A stretch of 5,780 bases of DNA from Candidatus Heimdallarchaeota archaeon. GTDB taxonomy: Archaea > Asgardarchaeota > Heimdallarchaeia > JABLTI01. Below are positions 1-5,732 of this stretch, piece by piece. Position 1 is the stretch's first letter. Each line of letters starts with the position of its first letter. Made by a program: the position numbers and the translations under genes. The notes under the pieces were generated by a model, which worked only from the letters and a program-made list of their open reading frames with translations, made no database searches and was not told the origin of the DNA. Location of the stretch: the NCBI GenBank assembly GCA_030667035.1, contig DAOUWQ010000114.1, positions 1 to 5,780 on the forward strand. The letters run 5' to 3'.

Positions 1-1604
1 GAATTAGGTTGCAATCCTCTGAGATCCAGACTATATTCAGGCATGTCTGGCATTTCTGTATTTCCACTCAAGTAAGGCTCGTAATCTTTAATAAAATCAT
101 ACTCATCAAGAATGCTTTGTATTTCAGCTACAGATTTATAGGAATCGAACCGAGTTTGCACATCCCAATGGACTTGTTCATCAAAGTAGTTATCAAATGT
201 TGTGTTAATTGAAGTCTGGGTTTGGATTAAGGCAAAGGAAATTGCTATAGCACTAATAAATGCACTAGTAATTAAAATACCCCTTACACGATTTCGTGAA
301 ATATTTCGTAGAGGATATTTGAATGAAATTGGTAATGGCGATGATTTTGGTTTTGATGCTCTAACAGAATTTGTTGATTCTTTCATGCTTCTCTTTCTCT
401 TAATTTTAAATTCAGTTTTTCCTCGTATTGCTTCATATGGAGTCATTTTTACATTACTTCTACAAGCAAAGTATGTGAAGAGTTGTGAAGAGAGAATGAC
501 GAGAGCTGGGACAACAATTAACCCTATTGTTGAGAAACGAGTTAATATAGTTGGTATCCCCCATCGAGAGATCATGATACGAACCAAAATTTGTAAAAAA
601 CCATATGAACCAAGAATACCGATAATAGTAGAAATTATCGAGATAATTAATGTCCGGAGCATGAAGACCCGTAATATAATTTTTGACTGATAACCAAAAG
701 CATACAACATACCTGTCTGTTTTCTCTGTTCGAGGGCATATCGTTTAGTGATCAAATAAATCACAATCCCTGCACCCAAAATTATTGCACATGCCATAAC
801 AAATAGTATTTGGGAGGTCAGATTAAGGACATCTTGGAAAAGAGAGCTAATACTGAATTCTCGAACATACCATTCGTAGAGAATCTGTGCTTCAACTGGG
901 TTGACTTCTTCACGCAAATCATCAGCAAAAGTAACTACAAAGTCAAGGTCGGGGTCACTTGGGAAATAAAAAGCTACACTATTGAATTGAATTTCTGTCC
1001 AATCATTAAATTCTTGGAAGGTTTCATAGTTAAGATAGATAGCTCCCTCTAAGGATAAATCATAACTTAAAAATTCAATTGATTTTACTAACCCAACTAT
1101 TTCTACTTCTTTCACTCCTGCAATTGTGTAGAGAGTAATTGAATCACCAATCTCCACGTCTAATTCATTGGCAAATGATTCCAAAATAAAGGCGGTATCA
1201 TTTTGTAATGCAGAAAATTCTCTATCTGCACTGATCTGATTGACTTTTGGGGGAGCAGTTGTATTAATCCCAATGATACTTGTATAATGCCATTTTGTTG
1301 CATGATATAGTTGAAAACTGCAAGAGGGTCGAATATCATATGAAATGTCACTATAATTTGTATTTGTATTGATTAAATCTTGAACACTATTGTGAATTTC
1401 ACTAACATTTCCTTGAAAGCCCATCTCTAAGTACGACAATTTATATGATTCATTACTTTCTTGCACAGAGGCATTTATACTAGGATCAATTGAGAACATA
1501 GCAAGCGGAACGGAAACGATGACAAAGAAAACGAGAAATAACAAGAAGGTACGCTTCTTTTGAAAACGAAATTCTCGAAAAATGGTTTTATATATTTGCC
1601 GCAT
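1..1604 (-). CDS. FtsX/MacB-type ABC transporter permease, long two-repeat form (3' end cut by window edge)
   Basis: The frame stays open from the ATG at 1604 to the left edge: 534 codons, with the end missing. Visible order: membrane helix ~17-36, a large extracytoplasmic domain ~37-262 (MacB periplasmic-core-like position), three helices ~264-287, ~309-340 and ~351-380, then the FtsX-type ending MTPYEAIRG (387-395). After a basic, Ser/Lys-rich linker (~396-425) a second unit begins: PLRNISRNRVRG (431-442), a helix ~443-461 and the start of a second outer domain. This is the duplicated FtsX plan, so the full protein is probably well over 700 residues with about eight helices. The start is supported by a GGGAG ribosome-binding site 8 nt upstream and by a 17-nt overlap with the ATPase gene, suggesting coupled translation. 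In this family the ATPase drives movement of the outer domains, for export or mechanical signalling. The substrate is unknown. Family call firm, function open. Confidence 0.88.
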   Translation of the reverse strand, partial: MRQIYKTIFREFRFQKKRTFLLFLVFFVIVSVPLAMFSIDPSINASVQESNESYKLSYLEMGFQGNVSEIHNSVQDLINTNTNYSDISYDIRPSCSFQLYHATKWHYTSIIGINTTAPPKVNQISADREFSALQNDTAFILESFANELDVEIGDSITLYTIAGVKEVEIVGLVKSIEFLSYDLSLEGAIYLNYETFQEFNDWTEIQFNSVAFYFPSDPDLDFVVTFADDLREEVNPVEAQILYEWYVREFSISSLFQDVLNLTSQILFVMACAIILGAGIVIYLITKRYALEQRKQTGMLYAFGYQSKIILRVFMLRTLIISIISTIIGILGSYGFLQILVRIMISRWGIPTILTRFSTIGLIVVPALVILSSQLFTYFACRSNVKMTPYEAIRGKTEFKIKRKRSMKESTNSVRASKPKSSPLPISFKYPLRNISRNRVRGILITSAFISAIAISFALIQTQTSINTTFDNYFDEQVHWDVQTRFDSYKSVAEIQSILDEYDFIKDYEPYLSGNTEMPDMPEYSLDLRGLQPN

Positions 1605-2346
1605 TTGATATTCTCCCATCATCGTTCTGAGTGAGTAAAGACTTTGATTCATCAGATATAATTTTACCAGAACGCAAGGTAATAACACGATCAGCATAAC
1701 ATTCTAGTTCTTGATCATGAGTAACCAATAGAACGGTTTTCTTTTTCTCTTTGGCAATTTTTTGAATTAAACTAACGATATTGTCTCCTGTTTTCTGATC
1801 TAATTGTCCAGTGGGTTCATCAATCAATAAGATATCAGGACTCTTGGCTAATGCTCGAGCAATAGCAACGCGTTGACGCTCCCCACCAGAAAGTTGAAAG
1901 GGAAAATTATCCATCCGGTTTTCTAACCCAACCAAAGTAAGCTGTTCTTCTGCTAGTTTGCTAATATCTTTCCGTTTGCGAAGAGTTAATTCTAAAACGA
2001 GTTCAACATTTTCACGGGCTGTTAGTGTTGGAATTAATGAATAAAACTGAAATACGAATGCTAGTCTTTTTTTACGATAGAGAGTTAACTCTTTATCTGA
2101 GTATTGAGCAATATCTTCTCCCAGAATTTCAATAGACCCGCCAGTAGGATTATCAATTCCACCAATTAGATTAATTAGAGTTGTTTTTCCTGAGCCTGAA
2201 GGACCCATAATAAAAACAATTTCTCCTAGTTCAACTGTAAAAGAAACATTCTCCAAAGCACTAATAGACAAATCTACTAATTTGTAATGCTTTGATAAAT
2301 TTGATATTTTAATAACGGAATTTAATTCTTTATGATGGGATATCAT
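1588..2346 (-). CDS. ABC transporter ATPase, LolD/MacB (mechanotransmission/exporter) family
   Basis: The protein has 252 residues, slightly longer than typical LolD-like ATPases because of ~10 extra residues at the N-terminus and a short polar tail. Every nucleotide-binding element is present: Walker A GPSGSGKTT (48-56), Q-loop with Gln100 in FVFQFYSLIPTLTA, signature LSGGERQRVAIARA (152-165), Walker B DILLIDEP (171-178), D-loop reading QLD (181-183) where NLD is usual, and switch His210. The phrase FYSLIPTLTARENV after the Q-loop and the ALAKSPDILLIDEPTG context are characteristic of LolD/MacB/FtsE-like subunits, not of sugar importers. It overlaps the permease start by 17 nt, so the two form one transporter acting at the inner face of the membrane. 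ATG 2346 is the only plausible start. It lies about 25 nt from a TATA-like box and has no ribosome-binding site, so the mRNA may be leaderless. LolD itself handles lipoproteins in diderm bacteria; that role is not implied here. Confidence 0.95.
   Translation of the reverse strand: MISHHKELNSVIKISNLSKHYKLVDLSISALENVSFTVELGEIVFIMGPSGSGKTTLINLIGGIDNPTGGSIEILGEDIAQYSDKELTLYRKKRLAFVFQFYSLIPTLTARENVELVLELTLRKRKDISKLAEEQLTLVGLENRMDNFPFQLSGGERQRVAIARALAKSPDILLIDEPTGQLDQKTGDNIVSLIQKIAKEKKKTVLLVTHDQELECYADRVITLRSGKIISDESKSLLTQNDDGRISNAANI
1613..1617 (-). promoter_or_regulatory. Ribosome-binding site of the permease gene
   Basis: On the minus strand GGGAG lies 8 nt before the ATG at 1604, inside the 3' end of the ATPase gene. 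It fixes the permease start and supports translation of this second gene from a shared mRNA. Confidence 0.6.
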
Positions 2347-2367
2347 TTGTAAATGAACTTTATTTTT

Positions 2368-2375
2368 TATTTAAA
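2368..2375 (-). promoter_or_regulatory. Candidate archaeal TATA box of the ABC transporter operon
   Basis: The minus strand reads TTTAAATA, centred about 25 nt before the ATPase ATG and preceded by CGAA, which could serve as a TFB-recognition element. With the usual archaeal spacing, transcription would start at or within a few bases of the ATG. That fits the absence of a Shine-Dalgarno sequence. It rests on motif and spacing only; such motifs are frequent in DNA this A+T-rich. Confidence 0.45.
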
Positions 2376-2492
2376 TTCGATGATTACTGCACATTTTTTT
2401 TGCAACAGCTATAAGACGAGTTTTTTTTACTTTTTGTGTTGAAAAATATAATTTCAAATCATTATTCATTTTTGATTACAATATTTTACTCT

Positions 2493-2510
2493 GGGAAAGA
2501 ATTATTAATT
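2493..2510 (+). promoter_or_regulatory. Candidate archaeal BRE/TATA of the glucosidase-TPR operon
   Basis: A purine run GGGAAAGA (2493-2500), resembling a TFB-recognition element, directly precedes the AT-rich ATTATTAATT (2501-2510). The AT-rich element is centred about 27 nt before the ATG at 2533. With normal archaeal spacing the transcript would begin close to the ATG, consistent with no ribosome-binding site there. The exact TATA register is uncertain because T and A continue to 2516. Confidence 0.4.
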
Positions 2511-2532
2511 TTTAATCAATTGATAATAAGTT

Positions 2533-4173
2533 ATGGCAAATCAAGGTAAGTGGTGGCAGAAGGCAGTTTTTTATCAGATCTATCCTCGGTCATTTTACGA
2601 TAGTACGAATACTGGTATCGGAGACCTTCGAGGGATAATAAATAAACTAGATTATTTAGAGGAATTGGGTATTGACGGTATTTGGTTTTCTCCGTTTTTT
2701 CCATCACCTCAAGAAGATTGTGGATATGATATCACTGATTTTGGTTCAATTAATCCTGAATATGGAACAATGAAGGATTTTGATGAATTATTAAAAAAAT
2801 CACATAAAAAAGGTATCAAGGTCATTTTAGATATTATTCTTAATCATACATCAGCTCAACATCCATGGTTTCTAGAATCGAAAAAAAACCGAACAAATGA
2901 AAAGAAGGATTGGTATGTTTGGAAAGATGGACGAGGAAAAGACGGAAAGAAACCACCTAATAATTGGAACGCAATGATTGGTGGTCCTGCTTGGGAGTGG
3001 TGTGAGGAAAGAAAACAATTCTATCTTCATCAATTCTTAACTTTTCAACCTGATCTCAATTGGAGAAATCCTGATGTACAGATTGCTATGTTTAATTATA
3101 TCCGATTTTGGCTTGATAAGGGAGTGGATGGTTTTAGGCTTGACATAATCCATACACTTTTTGAAGATAAGCATTTCAAAAATAATCCATTGAGTTGGCG
3201 ATTCTTTCCATCACACAATTCGAATGAAGTACTCTTCCATAAACCGAAATATACTCAGTATCTACCAGAAACAATTGAAGTGTGCCTAAAACTTCGAGAA
3301 CTTGTAAATTCATATTCTCCGGATAGACTGCTAGTCGGTGAAGCTGCAGGTAATCCTCAGATGATAAAACAACTTTATGGTAGAAACAATGATGGATTAC
3401 ATCTCTCTTTCAATTTTAAATTTGCAGGTCAACCATTTTCAGCCACTAAATTTAGAAGAGCTATAGAGGAAACAGAAGAAGTACTTTCCGAACCATATTG
3501 GCCCTGCTATGTTTTTTCAAATCATGATTCTAACCGTTTAATTTCACGTCATAAGGAAGATAAGAAGAAAGCAAAATTGTTAGCTATTTTGCTTCTTACT
3601 CTACGAGGAACACCTTTCATTTATTATGGAGAAGAAATTGGAATGCAACAAGTTAAAGTACATAAAGATAAGCAATTAGATCCAATTTCAAAGCTCAAAA
3701 TTTGGGGAATTCCTTTAGGTTCTATTTATGCTCGAGATGGATGTAGAACACCAATGCAATGGGATGATTCACCAATAAATGCTGGTTTTTCTAAGAATCC
3801 AAAAATCGTTCCGTGGTTACCAATTGGCCAAAATGAGAATATAAATGTAAAAAACGAACTAAGTGACGAGAAGTCAATGTTAATATTCTTCAAGAAATTG
3901 CTCAAAGTAAGAAAACAATATGAACCCTTACAAATCGGGCAACTAAATGTCTCAGAAGATAGTAATTCAGATTTATTGATCTATGACCGAACTTTTCAGG
4001 AGCAACATCTAACTATACTCTTGAATTTTAGTAGCAAGATACAAAGCATTACTGCGACAAATATGAAATCTAAACAAGTATTTTCAACAAAACTATTTGA
4101 AGAACAGAAAGAAATTTCTGAAGAAATAACTCTTGAACATTTTGAGGGAATTATTGTTGAACAGATGAAATAA
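2533..4173 (+). CDS. GH13 alpha-glucosidase (oligo-1,6-glucosidase/maltase-like), cytoplasmic
   Basis: This is a 546-residue glycoside hydrolase of family 13, a normal length for the oligo-1,6-glucosidase group. It should release glucose from the non-reducing ends of short alpha-glucosides with retention of configuration. Conserved regions in order: VFYQIYPRSFYD (12-23); GYDITDF (64-70); region I DIILNHTS (100-107); region V QPDLNW (172-177), the form typical of this group; region II GFRLD with nucleophile Asp204 and Arg202; region III VGEAAG with acid/base Glu270; region IV SNHDSNR with Asp332; and RTPMQWDD (405-412). A beta-rich C-terminal domain covers ~450-546. No signal peptide or membrane helix is present, so it is cytoplasmic. 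The Ile after the nucleophile resembles isomaltase-type Val more than maltase-type Thr/Ala, so linkage preference is uncertain. The calcium loop is incomplete (Thr25, Thr27). Trehalose synthase or a transglucosylase is less likely but not excluded. The start matches the family N-terminus. Confidence 0.95.
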   Translation: MANQGKWWQKAVFYQIYPRSFYDSTNTGIGDLRGIINKLDYLEELGIDGIWFSPFFPSPQEDCGYDITDFGSINPEYGTMKDFDELLKKSHKKGIKVILDIILNHTSAQHPWFLESKKNRTNEKKDWYVWKDGRGKDGKKPPNNWNAMIGGPAWEWCEERKQFYLHQFLTFQPDLNWRNPDVQIAMFNYIRFWLDKGVDGFRLDIIHTLFEDKHFKNNPLSWRFFPSHNSNEVLFHKPKYTQYLPETIEVCLKLRELVNSYSPDRLLVGEAAGNPQMIKQLYGRNNDGLHLSFNFKFAGQPFSATKFRRAIEETEEVLSEPYWPCYVFSNHDSNRLISRHKEDKKKAKLLAILLLTLRGTPFIYYGEEIGMQQVKVHKDKQLDPISKLKIWGIPLGSIYARDGCRTPMQWDDSPINAGFSKNPKIVPWLPIGQNENINVKNELSDEKSMLIFFKKLLKVRKQYEPLQIGQLNVSEDSNSDLLIYDRTFQEQHLTILLNFSSKIQSITATNMKSKQVFSTKLFEEQKEISEEITLEHFEGIIVEQMK

Positions 4174-4178
4174 TTGAT

Positions 4179-4183
4179 GGTGA
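4179..4183 (+). promoter_or_regulatory. Ribosome-binding site of the TPR gene
   Basis: GGTGA lies in the 15-nt gap after the glucosidase stop and ends 5 nt before the ATG at 4189. It matches the anti-Shine-Dalgarno end of 16S rRNA and supports that start and co-transcription with the glucosidase. Confidence 0.7.
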
Positions 4184-4188
4184 AATAA

Positions 4189-4815
4189 ATGACAACTGAA
4201 GATAAATCAAAGAAGGCAGCAATGTTAAACGAGAAGAGTTTGAAATCATTAACTGACGGTAAAATAGATGAGGCAATAGCCTTCTTGGAAGAAGCGATTC
4301 AGTTAGATCCCTCTTTGGGTTTGGCTTTTGGAAATTTGGGGATTTGTTTTGCAAAACAAAGAGAATATGAAAAGGCATTGGATTCTTATAAAAAAGCACT
4401 AGAACTCGATCCAACAAGAATTGCTTTTCACACAGGTATAGCAGCAATTTATCTTGATACAAAACAATACGATGATGCTCAAAAACATTTGGAAATTGCG
4501 AAGAAGATTAATCCAAAAAATCTTGCCTATTTGTTAAATCAGGGACTATGGTTATTTGTAACAAACAAATATCAAGAAACGATAACCTTTCATGAAGAAC
4601 TTCTTATTTCCGGTTTATTACCAGAAACCGATTTACGTAACAACGCCATTGTTAATTATCGACTTGCTTTTTCATTTTTTGAAGTAAACAATTTTGGACG
4701 AGGTCTTGATATTGTTGAAGAGTGTTTGAGTTCTCCATACATTGCAAATGATGTTCAGTTATCTTTTGTTTTTCGTCAAATGAAACATAGTGCTGAATAT
4801 CGAATGGCTGGATAA
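4189..4815 (+). CDS. Small tetratricopeptide-repeat (TPR) protein
   Basis: The 208-residue protein is built almost wholly of TPR helical hairpins. Repeats are seen at ~12-42 (GKIDEAIAFLEEAIQLDPS), ~43-76 (REYEKALDSYKKALELDP), ~77-110 (KQYDDAQKHLEIAKKINPK) and ~111-144 (more diverged). A fifth helical pair at ~153-187 keeps the A/F/L spacing but lacks the terminal Pro. The first three end in the typical D/N-P. There is no signal peptide, membrane helix or catalytic motif, so it is a soluble cytoplasmic binding scaffold. It starts 15 nt after the glucosidase stop with its own GGTGA site, so the two genes are one operon and the protein may bind the glucosidase or act in the same process. That link is inferred from position only. 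TPR proteins bind many kinds of partner, so no specific function can be assigned. Confidence 0.9.
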   Translation: MTTEDKSKKAAMLNEKSLKSLTDGKIDEAIAFLEEAIQLDPSLGLAFGNLGICFAKQREYEKALDSYKKALELDPTRIAFHTGIAAIYLDTKQYDDAQKHLEIAKKINPKNLAYLLNQGLWLFVTNKYQETITFHEELLISGLLPETDLRNNAIVNYRLAFSFFEVNNFGRGLDIVEECLSSPYIANDVQLSFVFRQMKHSAEYRMAG

Positions 4816-4864
4816 ATGTTCAGTATACTAATTGCAACATCATATTATGACATACCAAAAATCA

Positions 4865-4906
4865 GTTGAGAATTGATTACTTACCTAAATAGATTTAATT
4901 TTCAAC
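4865..4906 (+). terminator. 3'-end hairpin after the glucosidase-TPR operon (possible terminator or stabiliser)
   Basis: GTTGAGAATTGA (4865-4876) can pair with TTTAATTTTCAAC's last twelve bases (4895-4906) as a 12-bp stem with an 18-nt loop. Two of the pairs are G-U, which form only in the plus-strand RNA; on the minus strand the same positions are A-C mismatches. It begins 49 nt after the TPR stop. A T-rich stretch (4917-4923, TTCTTTT) follows after about 10 nt. No long U-run follows directly, so mRNA end-protection is as likely as termination. Confidence 0.4.
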
Positions 4907-5027
4907 AACTGAAGAATTCTTTTCTAGCACATCTTGTTCTACAAATTGGGTTCTAACTACCAATTGCTTTCTCGAACCTGCTGCTTGTCTATTCTCCTAA
5001 CTGTTACTGGTTTCTTTTGGTCTCTCT

Positions 5028-5039
5028 AAAAAAATAAAA
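5028..5039 (-). terminator. T-tract terminator of the DUF5518-like gene
   Basis: On the minus strand the sequence TTTTATTTTTTT begins 12 nt after the TAG stop at 5052-5054. Uninterrupted U-runs close to the stop are the usual archaeal intrinsic termination signal. The flanking TCTCT/AGAGA bases allow only a trivial stem, so the T-tract is the evidence. Confidence 0.55.
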
Positions 5040-5051
5040 GATAGAGAACTT

Positions 5052-5600
5052 CTAATTAATTCCAAGTTTATCTAGCTTATTGAGAGCGCCACCAATACGT
5101 CCCATAATAGTATTGAGAATAACTGCTGCACCACCTAAAATTGCTCCAAGAACAAGTGTGAAGACAGGGACATATTTTTGTACAAATAGATCAATATCTG
5201 AATTATAATCAGTATATTTAGTTATAATCAAATCGGAAACATATTGACCGATTGAAGAGGTGGATTCCATCCCTAGAAAATCAATGAATTGAGAAGCAAT
5301 AACGTTGATGTCGTTATTATCCGCATACCACTGAAGAACTTTAGCTCGGAGTATTAACCATAAGAAAAGGAAAATTCCAACGAAAGCTACAAGACCTGTA
5401 ATGAATCCGGCAATTGTTCCTGGAAATTTATTTTGAGCTATGAATCCAGCAGCAAATCCACCAATTATTAAACCTATTAAACAAAGGATGAGTGCTAACC
5501 ACCAGCTAACCTGAATACCACCATAAATCAAACCAATAGCTAAACCGCTGCTTAAGAGGCTGCCAACTATTGTTCCAAGTATTATTCTAAAACGAGCCAT
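5052..5600 (-). CDS. Four-helix membrane protein, DUF5518-like
   Basis: The protein has 182 residues. Hydrophobic segments lie at ~6-28, ~33-55, ~59-84 and ~143-165. The Gly-rich pattern in helices 2-3 (IGGFAAGFIAQ 46-56, then GTIAGFITGLVAFVG 61-75) resembles DUF5518-type archaeal proteins, where helix 2 ends in GGF(A/V)AGxI and helix 3 opens with a GxxAGFxxG pattern. Between helices 3 and 4 is a soluble segment (~88-142) rich in Asp, Ser and Asn, longer than I expect for the group. A short tail after helix 4 is basic/neutral. Function of the family is unknown. There is no catalytic motif. The start is supported by GTGAT just upstream and by a 56-nt upstream stretch containing a TATA-like element. 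It is transcribed alone, converging on the glucosidase operon. The DUF5518 name is from pattern memory, so take it as probable. Confidence 0.82.
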   Translation of the reverse strand: MARFRIILGTIVGSLLSSGLAIGLIYGGIQVSWWLALILCLIGLIIGGFAAGFIAQNKFPGTIAGFITGLVAFVGIFLFLWLILRAKVLQWYADNNDINVIASQFIDFLGMESTSSIGQYVSDLIITKYTDYNSDIDLFVQKYVPVFTLVLGAILGGAAVILNTIMGRIGGALNKLDKLGIN

Positions 5601-5605
5601 ATTTA

Positions 5606-5610
5606 ATCAC
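5606..5610 (-). promoter_or_regulatory. Ribosome-binding site of the DUF5518-like gene
   Basis: On the minus strand GTGAT ends 5 nt before the ATG at 5600, at nearly the same spacing as the GGTGA before the TPR gene. It supports ATG 5600 as the start and a short leader rather than a leaderless mRNA. Confidence 0.5.
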
Positions 5611-5632
5611 TGCCTCATTATCTTAATCCGTG

Positions 5633-5647
5633 TTAATAAATATTATA
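5633..5647 (-). promoter_or_regulatory. Candidate TATA box of the DUF5518-like gene
   Basis: The minus strand reads TATAATATTTATTAA, centred about 40 nt before the ATG. With usual archaeal spacing the transcript would start near 5613 and leave a leader of about 12 nt that includes the GTGAT site. Motif and spacing only. Confidence 0.4.
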
Positions 5648-5670
5648 GAAAATCAATGGGGAAAAATGAG

Positions 5671-5732
5671 AAAAAAACCACTTTTCAATCTATGACATAT
5701 CATCAAAATTTGTTTCATTAATAAATGATGTC
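5671..5732 (-). terminator. Probable terminator of the gene entering from the right edge
   Basis: On the minus strand, GACAT-CAT (5732-5725) pairs with ATG-AT-ATGTC (5703-5694) as an 8-bp stem with a 2-nt bulge and a 21-nt loop. It starts at the last base of the TAG stop. About 17 nt further on comes a T7 run (5677-5671) in a T-rich stretch. Hairpin plus T-tract right behind a stop codon fits a transcript end, and separates that gene from the DUF5518-like gene. Confidence 0.35.

Larger units (their letters stand above)
2347..2532. other. Divergent intergenic promoter region between ABC operon and glucosidase operon
   Basis: This 186-nt non-coding stretch separates two outward-reading operons. 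Besides the TATA candidates for each side it holds two T8 runs on the plus strand (2394-2401 and 2421-2428) plus a T5 run (2431-2435), an inverted repeat TTGAAA-N7-TTTCAA (2439-2457), and a perfect palindrome ATCAATTGAT (2515-2524). I see no open frame of credible length and no RNA gene. Its position means any bound regulator could affect both operons. Confidence 0.6.
4816..5051. other. Convergent intergenic region
   Basis: This 236-nt non-coding stretch lies between two convergent operon ends. It contains a 12-bp stem on the plus side (4865-4906) and an A-tract (5028-5039) that is a T-tract for the opposite strand. A weak AATTGG/CCAATT pair (4944-4949 with 4960-4965) is also present. No credible small gene, tRNA or repeat array is seen. 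Confidence 0.6.

Noticed and set aside
202..690. Plus-strand open frame of 162 codons (and shorter ones at 9-212 and 810-1052)
   Set aside because: They lie antisense to the continuously open permease frame, which has clear FtsX features; the plus-strand translations show no coherent domain.
1160..1351. Minus-strand open frame of 63 codons
   Set aside because: It is an out-of-frame shadow inside the permease gene, with no ribosome-binding site or recognisable content.
1..2346. Sugar-import ABC transporter partnering the adjacent glucosidase
   Set aside because: The ATPase signature context and FtsX-type permease mark the LolD/MacB class; no binding-protein-dependent sugar permease or solute-binding protein is present.
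4151..4462. Minus-strand open frame of 103 codons
   Set aside because: It is antisense to the start of the TPR gene, whose repeats account for the sequence; the mirror translation is low-complexity Leu/Pro/Ser.
4816..4869. ATG directly after the TPR stop opening a 17-residue frame
   Set aside because: It is very short, has no ribosome-binding site of its own and shows no recognisable peptide; the TAA-ATG abutment is probably chance.
4944..4965. AATTGG/CCAATT hairpin in the convergent intergenic region
   Set aside because: It has only six pairs with a 10-nt loop and no T-run immediately after it; expected by chance in A+T-rich DNA.
4972..4978. GGTTCGA on the minus strand, resembling a tRNA T-loop
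   Set aside because: The flanking bases cannot form a T-stem, and no acceptor, D or anticodon arm is found at the needed distances.
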